NCBI GenBank assembly: GCA_009746045.1
Contig: RPFO01000015.1
Span: forward strand, 3,650,764 to 3,714,763
Origin: Mesostigma viride
Taxonomy: Eukaryota > Streptophyta > Mesostigmatophyceae > Mesostigmatales > Mesostigmataceae
Length of the DNA stretch: 64,000 bases
Reading direction: 5' to 3'
Position numbers and translations under genes: made by a program. Shown in pieces: positions 21,868 through 33,928 of this stretch (positions are counted from its first letter, which is position 1; every line of letters begins with the position of its first letter). The notes under the pieces are model-generated. The model searched no databases, was not told the origin of the DNA, and saw only the letters and a program-made list of their open reading frames with translations.

Positions 21868-23394
21868 CTAGAGCTTGTGCAGGGTTTTATATTCCTGCAG
21901 CAAGCGACTACACCCATCTAGCTCGCTTTCCGTATACCAGACCTTATCTACTTCACTACGAGCATACATCCACTTCACTTTGTACTGACGCTGGGTACCG
22001 CGGCCCTTTTTGATATCTCTATGGGCCACGAGGCTTTCTACTTCGTCTTCTACTTCCCCAGTGTCAGGGTTATGCTCTAAAGGGGCAGGCGCTAGCTCTC
22101 TACCAGCGAACGTACTAGGGTGGTACAGTTTCAGCTGGCTCCTATGGAAGGTGTTCGAATGTGTCTGCCAAGAGGTAGGGATATCGACTTTATATAGGAA
22201 ATTTCCTACTCTAGACAAAACATGGAAGGGTCCTAAGAAGGCGGGCCTAAGTTTGACCTTAAGTTCTGCTTCAAACTTATGAGCAAAACGGCCAACACGG
22301 GGGCCTTCTACTAATACTAGATCTCCTATTTCTATCTCAGGTGCTCTTCTATCTAAGGAGGCACGCAACCTAGCAAGGTACTTAGACTGAGCTTTTTGGT
22401 ACCCTGAGATCGCGTGGTCATGAGCAGTTTTCATTCTATCTAGTAAGGACTGTACACCTTCTACAGTATCTCGGGACACATCATCCTTGTCCCGTAGAGG
22501 ACTAGCTAAGAGAGAGGTAGGAGTAAGAGGTTGTCTACCAGTATCTAGGAAGAAGGGCGTATATCCATGCGCAGCTTGGGGACAATTATTGAGGGAGAAC
22601 TCTACCAAACATAAATAATCCTCCCAATCACTTCCCGAGCCATTAACATAGTGCCTAAGCGCTTCTTCCACTACCCTATTAAGACGCTCTACTAAATGAG
22701 AGGAGGGGGAGTGGTAGGCAGTACCGTAGGTAACCTTGGTACCGATGGCAGCGAAAAACTGCTGCCAAAAATCTGAGGTAAATAACTTATCCTTATCACT
22801 AATAAACTGCCTACTCAAACCATGATATCTGTATACATTATTGAGGTATAGGCGTGCGCAATCACGTGCTGTGAGTTCTAAAGGACACGGCACGAGATGG
22901 CACATACGAGTAAAACGATCTATGAACACAAGGATCTGGGCATTGCCCCTATCATTCTTTCTAAAAGGTCCTACAAAATCCATCATGATAGAATCCCACT
23001 ACATGATGGGATCAGGCAAGGTCCTAGGTTCTGCTATCTGTCCTACGTTATTGGGTTTCATCTCCTGGCAAGATTGACAAGTTCTAACATACTCATCTAC
23101 ATCCTTATAAAGGGAAGGCCAGTAATAAGAGCGGGTTACTAGGTCCCGTACCCGTTTACCACCCTGATGAGCAGCTAAGTCATGCAACTCAAAGAGCAAG
23201 GAGGAGCGACAGATAGGAGGGACATACAGGCGCCATTGAGGGGGAGAATCTGCTATCTGCACATATAAAAACCCACCTACAAATTTACAAGGGTGCTTGC
23301 CTAATTGTTGGGGATGTGCAGCAATGGCAGCTAATGCTTCCGGCTCAGTGGCCGTAAATCTACTAATAAGACGTTCAAGATCAGAGGTAGGCAT
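21868..23394 (-). pseudogene. Integrase with C-terminal chromodomain (Ty3/gypsy-type)
   Basis: The minus strand shows the integrase zinc-binding H2C2 region (HDLAAHQGG, then CQSCQEM). It is followed by the catalytic core with MMDFVGPFRKNDRG, FISDKDKLFTS and SSHLVERLNRVVEEAL, which carry the DDE-type Asp/Asp/Glu positions. A GPFHV module and a chromodomain-like tail (YKVKWMYARSEVDKVWYTES) come last. Such integrases insert cDNA and may target chromatin through the chromodomain. It is part of the 17226-26783 fossil. Confidence 0.9.
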
Positions 23395-23598
23395 CGCTAC
23401 AGAGGTTATAAAAACAGGCAGGCAAAAATTTTTATCTGGGGTACTACCTAAGGACCTGTCCAGGTTACCCCCGGCTGACAGGCCTACTGTTCCCCCTCCC
23501 CCCCCAAATCCATATGAACTAACCCCGAAGAAGACCCTGGCGAAAAAGCCACTGCTGGAGGGTCACGAGGGAGCGGAGAGGGTGCGGGAGCCTGATTA

Positions 23599-25225
23599 TC
23601 ATAGGGGAACCCTGGGGGTCCTGCCTAGCTGCACAGCATTCAGCCTACTAGGGGTAGCTGAGGGAATGCGTCCTGAAGTAGGACGAATAGGAGCACGCTG
23701 AGGGGTACGAGGAGGGCGTGCGTCGGGATAAGGGGGAGCACCCGAAAGGAACTTGGGGCACTCACGTTTAAGATGACCTACTTCCTTACAATGATAGCAT
23801 GTGATATGAGAGACATCAAGAGCTGAAAGATCAGCAACGCAGATATCTAATTCTTCTACATAGGAGTTCTCCTCCTCAGGGGTAAGGATAATATTATTAA
23901 TGCGGGAACGGGTAGGAAGAGAAGGGGTGGTGAAGAAATCTGCTACTCGCAAGAGATGCTGGCGCACATGCTTGAGGGGCAGATCAGTAAAACGGTAGGC
24001 AGAGAACTGGCGCTTGACTTCACGTAATAAGGGTCTACTGAGGCCTTGGAGGAAGCGAGCACGTACTTCTGCACCCGACAAATCCCTAATTCGTACCATC
24101 TGAGCATCAAACTCTTTCATATACTCCTTAAATGATTTAGTACCCTGCTGCAAGGTACCAAAGGCTAGTCTATCCTGCCAATCTGAATCAGGAGGAACTA
24201 AATGGTTCTCTAAACGCTTGAACAATTCTGCTACAGAGTTGGGGTAGGCATGAGAGGCCAAAGACTCACACTGAATGAGGTTAGCAAGCTCAGGAGTAAT
24301 GCAGGTTGTAAGATAGTGAGGAACTAATACGGCATCAGAGAGACGCCATCTATTATGATTCTGCCACGACTCTGTGTTCTGGGTAAGCAACATAATGAAG
24401 GTGAAAAACTGTTGAGGGGTAGACTTGACATCCAGCTTGGGAAGGTTAGCAAAGAGGGGAAGAGCAGGAGGCTTAGGGGGATTAGAAGAGTCAGTTTTTC
24501 CCATAGGGCCACTATCTTCCACTGCTATATAAGCGGGATAGAAGGAAGGAAGAGGAAAAGTCTTGGGTAGGGGTCTAGAAGGGGCCACCGTTTCAGGCTG
24601 GTGCCCATAAGAAAAGGGGACAGTATATTGCTCACGAAGAGAGGAGTAGGCAAAATGATCATAATTTCTATCATCTAGGGGCATGGTGCTGAAATCACTG
24701 TTAACTTCTAAATCAGCCACACGGGTAGGGACCTGGGCTGCCTCATAGGCCGTCTCAGTCAGGGTAGGACCAGGAAGCAGGTGGGTAAAAGGGAACTGCA
24801 CTAGGGCGCCCAGAAGGGCCGACAGGGGCAGAGGCACGACCCGTGTTAAACGCAGGCATGGAAGGCACAGGGTGGGAAGGAGGCCTAGCAACATTGTTGG
24901 TTAGTGAGGACCTGCTGGGGGGTTGAGCCAAGGTTGCAGGAGGGGCAGGGGCCTGGTTCAGGGTAAGGGAAGGGTCATCACTAAATCTGACATGCATACG
25001 TTGTTCATAGGTAGGAGGGGTAAGTGAGGGACGACGGCGACCACCAGCAACAGGAGAAGGAGGTGAGGTACGAAGATTACCTTGAGGAGTGAGATGGTGT
25101 ACCGTTTCCAAGGAGTCCCGTCCGTTACCACGAGTGTTGTTATTGTTAATATTATTATTATTAGTATTATTCATAGTAGGAGTGTTGGTAGGTATAGGCG
25201 ACATGTTACCACCCACTGGATCCAT
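23599..25225 (-). pseudogene. gag of the Ty3/gypsy-type fossil
   Basis: The reading frames begin MDPVGGNMSPIPTN at 25225. After an Asn- and Pro-rich head comes a retrotransposon capsid-like core (DWQDRLAFGTLQQGTKSFKE, then FLQGLSRPLLREV). It ends with a CCHC zinc knuckle, CYHCKEVGHLKREC, followed by a Pro/Arg-rich tail. The role is capsid formation and RNA packaging. It lies directly upstream of the integrase region on the minus strand. Confidence 0.88.
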
Positions 25226-25316
25226 TTTTAATTAAATAAAGGAATAGGGATCTAGATGAAAGCAACAAAGGAAAAAGGAAAAACCTTGAAGGTCTAAAGC
25301 AAGAACAAAATTAAAA

Positions 25317-25709
25317 TCAATCCTTTTTAACAACAGTAATGGATAGGGAGCCAAACTCCAAAGTGAGAGGAGTATCTGAGGTAGATGAAGATGCAGCCCG
25401 TTTAGTGGGAGAAGAAGGAGGGGTAGCAAAGACTAGAGCTTCTACAGGAGGACGACCATGAGGAATAGGGCGTACGTGCAGACCAAAATCTGATTGGCTA
25501 TGATCTATAAGGAACTGCTGAGCTTCTTCGAAGGTCATAAATTTCTTATACCTAATTACGTTGTATACACGGTTCTGGACAATCTTCCTAGCGTCGGACC
25601 AAGAAAGGAAAATGGAGGACCATTGAGGCGTAATCACTACGTAATATTTAGCTAGACTATTATCGCTCGAAGAATGGGAAGGAGCAGTAAAAGATCGCCG
25701 CTGGCTCAT
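25317..25709 (-). CDS. Stand-alone viroplasmin / RNase H N-domain-like ORF
   Basis: A clean 130-codon ORF between the 5' LTR and gag. Residues ~22-68 read KYYVV, then FLSWSDARKIVQN, then RYKKFMTFEEAQQFL. This follows the pattern of the caulimovirus viroplasmin/RNase H1 N-terminal hybrid-binding domain (YYAV, then W.EC...V.G, then K.F.T.EEA..FL). That domain binds RNA:DNA hybrids or dsRNA in RNase H1. Here it is alone, with no RNase H catalytic part, upstream of gag in a retroelement. Family assignment is by motif memory only. Confidence 0.65.
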   Translation of the reverse strand: MSQRRSFTAPSHSSSDNSLAKYYVVITPQWSSIFLSWSDARKIVQNRVYNVIRYKKFMTFEEAQQFLIDHSQSDFGLHVRPIPHGRPPVEALVFATPPSSPTKRAASSSTSDTPLTLEFGSLSITVVKKD

Positions 25710-26239
25710 GGTAACGCACCTTGTTCTTGAGTAGTCACGATAGGAGTGGAAGGGGTAGGAGTCGACTTAGCTAGGTTATCTGGATCACCGAAATGACGAG
25801 GGCGACAACGGTCCAGCGCTCGTAGTCCTAAAGTCAGCGACCCAGTGAATTTCTGCGAGTGCGGCCGTCTAATGAGCAGCAACACGAAGGAAAAGGTGGA
25901 TCCTACCAAGACGCTAATCGTCTCACTAACACCGAAACGAAACCATCACTTATCTACGACATATCACCTATCTACGACAGTAAGCAACATTCAGGAAAAC
26001 GAAATGAGGGAAAGGAACTATCTATAGAAGGATTTTCCGCTTCGAGCAGGTCTATCTTCTAGGCAGGGCGTGTCCCGAATCGGGCAGCATGCACTACCCC
26101 CCCAGCTCGCAGGCGACCCGCCCATTACCTGTCAAGTAGGTGTCGTCTTCATTTTCCCAGCCGCGGAAGGGTTGATTCGATGACTTATGTTGCAGGGGAT
26201 CGTCGTCTCGCTCTATATCTAAAATCCCTCCGAGTCCAT

Positions 26240-26783
26240 TGTTACGCCTCGGGTATCTACCACTACCTCTACCTCTACCTGTCCTAATTGTACCTAGACT
26301 AGTGAGGCCGCCTCTAGTTAAACCCCTAGCGAAAGACGAACGAGATGATCCAGATCTCAATGCATTTACGTATGTGCTACTGTAATACGCCATAAGCCAT
26401 TTACACAAACCCGTTTACTCCAGGAATAGAGGAAGGAAACACAACTACACTGCCGTGACCCAAGCCTATATGTGTTAATTCATTTAACACACGCCGAGTG
26501 CACACACGAGGGGTGGAACGTGCATAAATGGTCACCAACGGTCCAACACGCTCGGGCCGACCTGGCCCTCGCCTACAGATGCACGCTGGTCCACTACATT
26601 CTACCAAAGGATGAGGACCACTAATAAAGTACGCGGCGCGGCGCCCAAAGGCACCCAATGTACCACAGTACTGTTACGAGGACAATAATGTCCCGGTAGG
26701 AACTACACGTAAACCTAGGGACAACCGAGGCAAAAGACCTAATTTACGTCCGTAACTACAACGAATTGTTACGCGACGTAACA
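26240..26783 (-). repeat. 5' LTR of the Ty3/gypsy-type fossil
   Basis: The partner of the LTR at 17226-17769, with the same length and no differences seen by eye. The CAGGC duplication follows at 26784. The adjacent TGGACTCGGAGG on the minus strand is the primer-site candidate. Confidence 0.93.
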
Positions 26784-27233
26784 CAGGCCTTACGAAAATC
26801 GTAAGTCAGCCCTTCGCCTCACTGTTTCTAGTGACGGCTACCCCATTATTATGGCATTCAGTGAGCCACGGCTCGGATTCGAAATCCCATTGGCAGGATG
26901 GACTTGGCCTGGGCCCCTCCACCTGGGTGGGCGAGTAATCTCCTCGGAGCCTGACCTCCTGTACCCTCGGTTTCCCTTTCAGAGGCGCAATGACTATGGA
27001 ATAGTTATCGCCACACCTTGTGATCCGCTATCACCGAGATACCCTCATAACGAATTTTTTCAATACCTCCTGCCATTACCCAGACGTGGGTGTAATGCAG
27101 CCTTTACAATCGCTTTGGTTCTTCTCTTAGCACACTGCACAGTAGGCCTCTCTTTTAACGACTATCTCACGCCCACGCCCTGTTCTTGTTGCGCCGTGTC
27201 TTGCACCTTTCGCAGGTCCAACCTCACCTCGCC

Positions 27234-28983
27234 ATGGGGACCTACACGGAACCTACGACTGCAGATAAAGTATCCGGCAGGGTCAGATGGAGCCCGGCCA
27301 TGGATGAACTGGCAAAATCCATGCAGCAGAGACTCCTGGTCGTCCTCATCCATGGCCGCGACGTGTCCGGACCTGAACGGCGCGCCGTCGAGCAGACCAT
27401 GAGCCAAATAGGGGGCGCCATCTCAGTCTGTGGGGGGGTAAAGAACCAGCCCAACATCCATGTCAAATTTCCTACAGCAGCGGATGCCACAGCAGCACTT
27501 ACCAAGCACACGGAAGCGGGGAAGCAAGAGGCGTTCGTCACGGTGGCGGGCAAGGCACTCCGACTCCGTCGCTTCATGCCAGAAGACCTGCCGGCAGCCT
27601 ACACCTTAGCCTTATACAATGTTTCAGCGCTCTACAGGCAGGAGCATATGCTTCGACTCGTCGTCGCGACGTGGGGGACAGCTTCCAACATCGTAATCAT
27701 GTAGAAGATACCGACACACCCCTGCATAGGACTGACGGCAGCGACACACGGCGCGTACAGATAGCCGTCATGGGTTACACCCCCCACTTCGACCCGGACA
27801 TGGGAGTCGAGGACAAGGGTGCAGACCACATTATTGGCATGGCAGGCGGCTACTCCGGCAACGCCCCCCGCTGCATCCCCGACATCATCACAGTACCTCA
27901 GAAGTACGCCAATGCCAGGGGTATTAACTTCATCACCACTCAAGTGAATTACGAGGATCCCGTCTGCGTTAGCTGCTTTGCCACGAGGGAACACGTCAGC
28001 AAAGAATGCCCGGAGCGCTCTCGCGCAGCCATCGCCAAACAGAAGCGTTACGCCGACGCCACCGGTACAGCCTCCTTAGGCGACAATCGCACCCCCATCA
28101 ACGACCGCGCTACTAAGACCATCACGGCATGGCTTCTCACCGCCCTGGCCCCATGGAACGCGGTCGCTGCATTGGAGATTCCGCGCACCGCCCAGCTTGG
28201 TTTGGAAATGATCATGCTGATTTCCTACCCGGCGGAACAGGGGACCGTCCTGTGCCCTCTCAACGAGGCGCAGGAACCATTTCTTCCCAGGTGGTCACCC
28301 ACGGGGGCTGTCGTCAGACGCGGCACGGCCATGCCATTAGACATGTTTGCGAACGCCACCACGAAGCTGCGGGACATGGGCGTGAGCGAGATCGTGACGG
28401 TGGACAGCACCACGACGTCCCTGCGTACGCGGGCCATCGAGCCCACTGCCACCACCCGTTGGCACACCATCCAGATCATTATCCCCTGCACGACCACTCA
28501 CACGAGGGGTGCCGCGCTGCCCCTTACCGGCTGCCGCTGGGCCCCGGTGGAACTGGCCAAAGCGCTGGCCGTGTCGGGCATCGACATCGACCAGTTCAGG
28601 TCCCTGACCCGCCACTCGACGGGCGCGCCAACGCCTTCAGCCTCAGCCCCACCCACCAGCGACCCCGATCCCAGGGGCATGCGGGCAGCAGACCAGGACT
28701 CGGACAGCCTGCCATCGGACCTCGACCTCACTGATGCGGAATTAACTCTGCACCTTTGCGACAGTGGGCGCGGCATCAGCAGTGAAAGGCAAGCGCCCTC
28801 ACCCCGACGCCAGCCAGGTACGCCTGCATGCTCCCGCCCTTGTCCCCCCTCTTCCCTATTATATCATAGCCATGAGCCAGCTCACACTACTAGTAACGTG
28901 GAATGTCAGGGGGCTGAACACATACATACGGAACAAACACAGCAGGGCAGGGACAACGCATACCCCGCACCCGAGAGCTAGCT
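27234..28983 (+). pseudogene. LINE ORF1 with CCHC-like zinc knuckle
   Basis: The first frame runs from MGTYTEPTTADKVSGRVRW (27234) to a stop at 27704. The reading then continues in another frame from about 27671, so there is one frameshift. The second part has CVSCFATREHVSKEC, a zinc-knuckle variant (CX2CX5HX4C), then a helical region and a Ser/Pro-rich tail. LINE ORF1 proteins bind the element's RNA. The tail overlaps the start of ORF2 (28872) in another frame, as is common in LINEs. Confidence 0.75.
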
Positions 28984-31900
28984 AGCGAATGCGTTGCACA
29001 ACTTGCTCGAGCGTTACGTGGGCCCCACACATGAAATTTGGATAATAGGCCTGCAGGAACATAAAATCCAAGAAGCTGCCACACGCACAGCTCTCAGGGC
29101 CGCTAGAGCACTTGCACCCAGGACAGTTCACCGATGGGCATGGGCACGAGGTACACAAGGGTGCACTGCCCTCATTCAATATCGCAAACGTCCCAACCCC
29201 ACGCTGACATGCCAAGACTGGGCTGAAGCTACAGACACAGCGGCGGCTAGCTGGCAAGGCCGCTGGACGCGACAGTCTATTACATGGGCAGGAAATAAGG
29301 GATACATCATCAGCGTATATGCCCCAACCGAGCCAGCGGATCAAGCCTCCTTCTACCCTTCCCTTTTCAAAATGGCCGCTGACCTTATCTCCCGGCCAGG
29401 GGCTCGAAATTGTGTTGATGGGCGATTTCAATATCGATCTGGATGAACACCCCCCCATACGCACAGCGGCCTGCAGTAGACAGATCTTGGACCTGACCTT
29501 ACAGGATGTCATCCGCTCACGAGACCACGGGCCCACTTGGCTGGCCACACGATTAAATGTACGCACTACTCGTCGTCTTGATAAAATCTACATCACTCCC
29601 ACATGGGCGGACCTGGTTTGCTACGCATCGGTAGACCGTTCTGTTAATTTTTCTGATCACTACCCACTCATCGTTACCCTGGCCCATCACATCAACTCCG
29701 CCCGGGGCCCCGGCATTCCCCGCCTAAACAAACACCTACTCGTGGACGATAAGTACTACGTTGAGATCATGACACGCTGGCAGTCGTGGAGAGCAAGTAA
29801 GGGTAGCTACACCGACTGCTGCAGTTGGATGCAGGAGGGCCTAGCCAACATTCTAGAATTTTCCCAACTGTATTCACAAAATATCCGCCGCCAGAAAGGA
29901 CAGGACTATCGGTACTACCAACGCATAGTGAATAAACTCCAAAGTTCAAGCGATCGAAGCCTACCCTATACCACTCGGAACTAACAAAACTTCAAAGAGC
30001 CCAGACCGAACTAGACAAACTTCGTTTCGAGCGTCACACTCTAGCACTAGACTCAGAAAATCTGTGGTGGCACCAGGTAGGAGAACAAATGACCAAAGAG
30101 TTTTTCGCTCTGATCCCTACCCCTAAAGCTCACTCCTCTATCACGGAAATCCAAGACGACCACGGTAGCCACCGGGACATCACCTCCATACTACAAAGCG
30201 GTCACCGCTACTACTCAGCTCTCTTTCAAAACGAACCCCATCCTGACTCATCTACTGCCATGCAAAAAATCCTACATGCAATTCCCCGTCGTCTTACACC
30301 AGCTCAACAGCAGGAACTCGATCAAATCCCTTCCATGGAAGAGGCCACCACAGCTATGGAACACATCAAAACCGGTAGCGCCCCCGGGGTCGACGGTCTG
30401 CCTATTGAATTCTGGAAAACGTTCTGGTCCCTCCTACGCATAGACTTTTACGAATGTATTATTGAAATTTGGCGGCACGCTATATATATAAGGTAAGCGG
30501 CATGCAGTTGGGCTGAATCTGCGCTTATCTTACTGTACAAAAAGGGAGACAAGTCTGACCCTATGGAAAAACTACCGCCCAATCCGTCTCCTCACGGTAG
30601 CGTACAAAATCATCAGTAAAATAATCCAACGACGCTTATACACCGTCCTAGACTTCCTCATTGGTCCGGAGCAAGTGGGCTTTAGGGCCAATCTTCACAT
30701 CAACGACAGCATCACCCTCATCATGGACATTGTGGACAAAGCATGGCGCGACGATATAGAGGGCTTCTTATTGTTCTGGGATTTTGAAAAAGCCTTTGAC
30801 CGTATGTGCTGGGAATACCTCGAACACATTCTAACCGCACTACTAGGATTTGGCCCACAACTCATGACCGTCATTTAAATGGGTATGATCAAATCACTTT
30901 GCATGGTATTTGCTAATAGATGGACACAAGTCAGCGAACGGCGCTAGTTCACGATCGCTCCCACAAGGAGATTGCATGTCCCCTATTCTATTTCTCTAGC
31001 TTGGCCCACGCAGAACTCTACTGGCTACACCAGAACGATCCACGCATTCGGGGCTTCCCGACAGGTAACGGCAAAGGTATATTCCAAACGGCTTATGTGG
31101 ATGACACAACAAATGTTTGTATCTCATTGCCTGAAGTGCATGCTGTCATGGAAAATATAGTTGAATGAGAGTTTACTCCCGAGGGAATCCATGGCTCTTG
31201 TAAAAAAGTTGCCTTTATTAGAATGAGAAAACACAGACGTAAGTCACGTCACGTCCGAGACTGCACGTAGCACAGACGACAGGGTCGCTGTGCCAAGAGA
31301 GCGTGCACGCAAGAGCTAGCGTCCTAGAGCTAACAAGTCACTCATATAGCTTGCTAGGGACGCGTCCAAGTATTCAGCTGCACTGTCACAGCTGAACTGT
31401 CAATCGATTGATTACACAGACTCTGGCACGCCTTTGGCGCGCAGATCTATCAATTGTCCATACGGCTAGTCCTGTGGACCTATCCGTACACTACTCAGCA
31501 TCAATTGTCTCATAGGTCCTGGCGCGCTACAGCACGCCTACCTATCAATTGACCATCAAGTCCTGTACAAGTCCTGTCAACGTCCTGCGAACTGTCATAG
31601 TGACACTTGTACATCCTGTGTCCGTACGCGCCCACAGTGGCGCGCCGGGTACTGTCGGCACAGCCTAGGAAACGTCATAACTTTTACGTCCCGTAACCAA
31701 ATAAGGCGTTCAAGGTGCCGTTGGAAAGAGCGTAACAATCTCTATCCATCTAACGTAACTCCTTTACGTTAACTAATATCACTACCTATTCTGTTGCCAC
31801 ACAACAACGATGCAATGTGCTCAAGTCCACGGGACTGCACATCGGCAAAACCAACAACCTACGCTCCGCCCTCCCTGACCTGGCTGTGACCTGGGTCAAG

Positions 31901-31990
31901 CCGGGGGATCACCACCTATTGCACAATTGTCCCATCGGATGCACGCCCGAGGGACGCTTGGCTGAACAACGTTCGTTCATGTATGATGAA
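28872..31990 (+). pseudogene. LINE ORF2: AP endonuclease and reverse transcriptase
   Basis: It begins MSQLTLLVTWNVRGLN, the N-terminus of an AP-like endonuclease. Catalytic motifs follow: QEHK near 29.05 kb, VLMGDFNIDL near 29.42 kb and FSDHYPLIV near 29.66 kb. RT motifs are GSAPGVDGLPIEFWKTFW (30.4 kb), LLFWDFEKAFDRMCWEYL (30.78 kb) and FQTAYVDDTTNV (31.09 kb), the YxDD box. The pieces lie in different frames with several shifts and stops, and the RT is split by a solo LTR just after YVDD. The clade is L1-like by motif style. Confidence 0.88.
31162..31781 (-). mobile_element. Solo LTR of the copia-type family
   Basis: About 620 bp that is the reverse complement of the 3' LTR at 49870-50458 plus 56747-56772. 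It runs TGAATGAGAG...TAATATCA on the plus strand, so the LTR reads TG...CA on the minus strand. It sits inside the LINE RT region. It lacks an internal region and a partner, so it is a recombination product. A convincing 5-bp duplication was not found. Confidence 0.85.
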
Positions 31991-32004
31991 ACCAACCACG
32001 CAGT

Positions 32005-32165
32005 GTACAATTATGCGCCGTATTATACGGTATTATACAGTATAATACTTCATGCGCTGGATTTAGCGCATAATTTTTTATACTTATGCGTTTGAGCGTA
32101 TTACGACGCATAATGACGCATAATCACGTATAATGCCGTATTTTCCGCGTTTTTTTTTACGTTTT
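32005..32165. repeat. AT-rich palindromic motif cluster
   Basis: Dense inverted and direct copies of GCATAAT/ATTATGC and CGTATTATACGG-like words. The style resembles the subterminal repeats of the hAT element at 19849-21150 (CGTATTTTACG words). It may be one end of a related element. The partner end was not identified. Confidence 0.4.
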
Positions 32166-32750
32166 GCGCGGCTAGGATGCCAGAACGACAGGGCAACGAT
32201 TTGAAGCCACAGATTTCGTATCTCTACTAAGTACTGACCCGTCTGAACTTTCACAATTCGACGCGATCTTATTTTGAAATTTCAAAGGAAAGCCAACCAA
32301 GCAGCAACATTACCAACCATGTAGCGGCAGGGTCAGTGCAGAGGCCAGCACCATAACTGCCTTAGTCTTGTACTCCTACCATACACATTAGGGAAGACTG
32401 CTGGCATGGCAGCCTGCATCACAGCAATAAATTGCCGCCAACTAAAATAAGAGAGTGACTCACCACTACTTTTCCCTGAAGCCGACTGGTCACAGCTCCA
32501 TTCTTTACAAATTTCAGGCTGTCCCACAGCATGGGATTTTGTTGCTTCCATTTTCTCAATTCCTGTAGCATGTATATATTGCCCCCGCCTCACGCTTCCA
32601 TGGGTCGCCATGTACGTCAAACTTTGCTGATGCTTCAGAGAAGTCAACCGGTTGTTTGCATTCCCTCACCTGTATTCAACGGCAACGCCAAAACGGAATC
32701 CCAACGCATGCGGAGCGGGGGAACAAGTCAGAAATCAACGCTGCCACGGT

Positions 32751-33928
32751 GAGCCGGCAGATGATGAGGCAGACACGACAATGCACTGGGTGCATGGCAA
32801 CTATGTGAACACTATACGTCGGTAGCACTCACATGCCTAACCAGCATTTTCTCTGTTTCCCCCGGGTTAGAGTGTAGTAAGGCCTATGCCAACCCAGCTA
32901 AACAACAAAACAACACATCCTAAACTGCGCTAACTGACATGGGCAACAAACATGGCCAATGGAGGACAAGGAACCAAGTAGGATCATCCAACAGGATCAC
33001 GGTATTATGGCAGCTTGCATGCAGTAAATTATATCAAGCATGGTTGGCTCAGCACATTGAAGTATTGTCACATCATTACAACAAGGGAAAGTCAGACATC
33101 AACGCATGGTGAGCCGGCAGATGATGGGGCAGACACGACAATGCACTGGGTGCATGGCAACTATGTGAACACTGACGGTAGCACTCACATGCCTAACCAG
33201 CATTTTCTCTGTTTCCCCCGGGTTAGAGTGGAAGGCCTCACTACAATACGGTTCGTAGGAGACGCGAAATGAGTGAGAATGTTACCCGAGCGGTAACGAG
33301 GATTTGCACCGTTGATTTTAACATATGTTTCTTTTTTTGCGCCATTTGGCGAGCATCGACTGGAGCCTGAACCTAGCGGGGGGAATCGTGCGGGGGAATC
33401 TTGCGGGGGAATCTTGCGGGGAAAAATTCCGAACGTGATTTTAGCGAAGTCCTACTACACTTTGCTTGGTACACGGTACTACAGTTTCGTCACTGAAAAT
33501 TTTCTGTAGTTGCGTTGGTTTTTCGTACGTTCCGCTGAAATTTTTGTGTTCAGTGCCCAGATCACAATTTGATCCGGGCGCAAAATGATTGGCTGTACGG
33601 TACGAACCAAAAACGAAATTTTAGTATCTAAGTTCCGCAGCGCTTGCTGAATTTGCCCCGGAAGCCCGGGGGCACTTTCCCCGCTGAAAAAGGTGTCCGC
33701 GGAAGCGTATTGTAGTGCCTATGCCAACCCAGCTAAACAACAAAACAACACATCCTAAACTGCGCTAACTGACATGGGCAACAAACATGGCAAATGGAGG
33801 ACAAGGAACCAAGTAGGATCATCCAACAGGATCACGGTATTATGGCAGCTTGCATGCAGTAAATTATATCAAGCATGGTTGGCTCAGCACATTGAAGTAT
33901 TGTCACATCATTACAACAAGGGAAAGCT
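32751..33928. repeat. Tandem duplication of a ~340-bp dispersed repeat
   Basis: Two adjacent copies of one segment: 32751-33092 and 33108-33928, the latter enlarged by a 479-bp insertion. They share GAGCCGGCAGATGATG, TGCACTGGGTGCATGGC, CCTAACCAGCATTTTCTCTG and GCATGGTTGGCTCAGCACA. A more diverged third copy lies at about 40120-40380. Function is unknown. The third copy is followed by the same downstream segment, so a larger unit is repeated. Confidence 0.85.
33239..33717. mobile_element. CACTA-type MITE with 3-bp duplication and empty site
   Basis: A 479-bp insertion with perfect 12-bp terminal inverted repeats, CACTACAATACG and CGTATTGTAGTG, flanked by CCT on both sides (33236-33238 and 33718-33720). 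The first tandem copy keeps the empty site GGCCTATGCC near 32881, which confirms the boundaries. TIRs starting CACTA with a 3-bp duplication define the CACTA (En/Spm) superfamily. It has no coding capacity. A short GGGGGAATC(T/G)TGC repeat lies inside. Confidence 0.88.

Larger units (their letters stand above)
17226..26783 (-). mobile_element. Ty3/gypsy-type LTR retrotransposon fossil, young
   Basis: A 9.56-kb element with two 544-bp LTRs (17226-17769 and 26240-26783) that look identical by eye. The LTRs begin TGTTACG and end CGTAACA. It is flanked by the 5-bp duplication CAGGC (17221-17225 and 26784-26788), so insertion was recent. One base inside the 5' LTR lies a primer-binding-site candidate, TGGACTCGGAGG. 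Parts on the minus strand, 5' to 3': a small viroplasmin-like ORF, gag with a zinc knuckle, an integrase with chromodomain, and an accessory ORF interrupted by a hAT element. It is broken and not autonomous as it stands, with at least a few breaks. Confidence 0.93.
26789..32000 (+). mobile_element. Decayed LINE (ORF1 + EN/RT ORF2)
   Basis: A 5' UTR-like stretch (26789-27233) leads to ORF1, ORF2 endonuclease and reverse transcriptase, all on the plus strand, interrupted by a solo LTR at 31162-31781. The RT part continues briefly after the LTR (CNVLKSTGLHIGKTNN). The 3' end is lost near 32 kb, where an AT-rich palindromic segment begins. Several frame breaks show it is dead. Confidence 0.88.
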
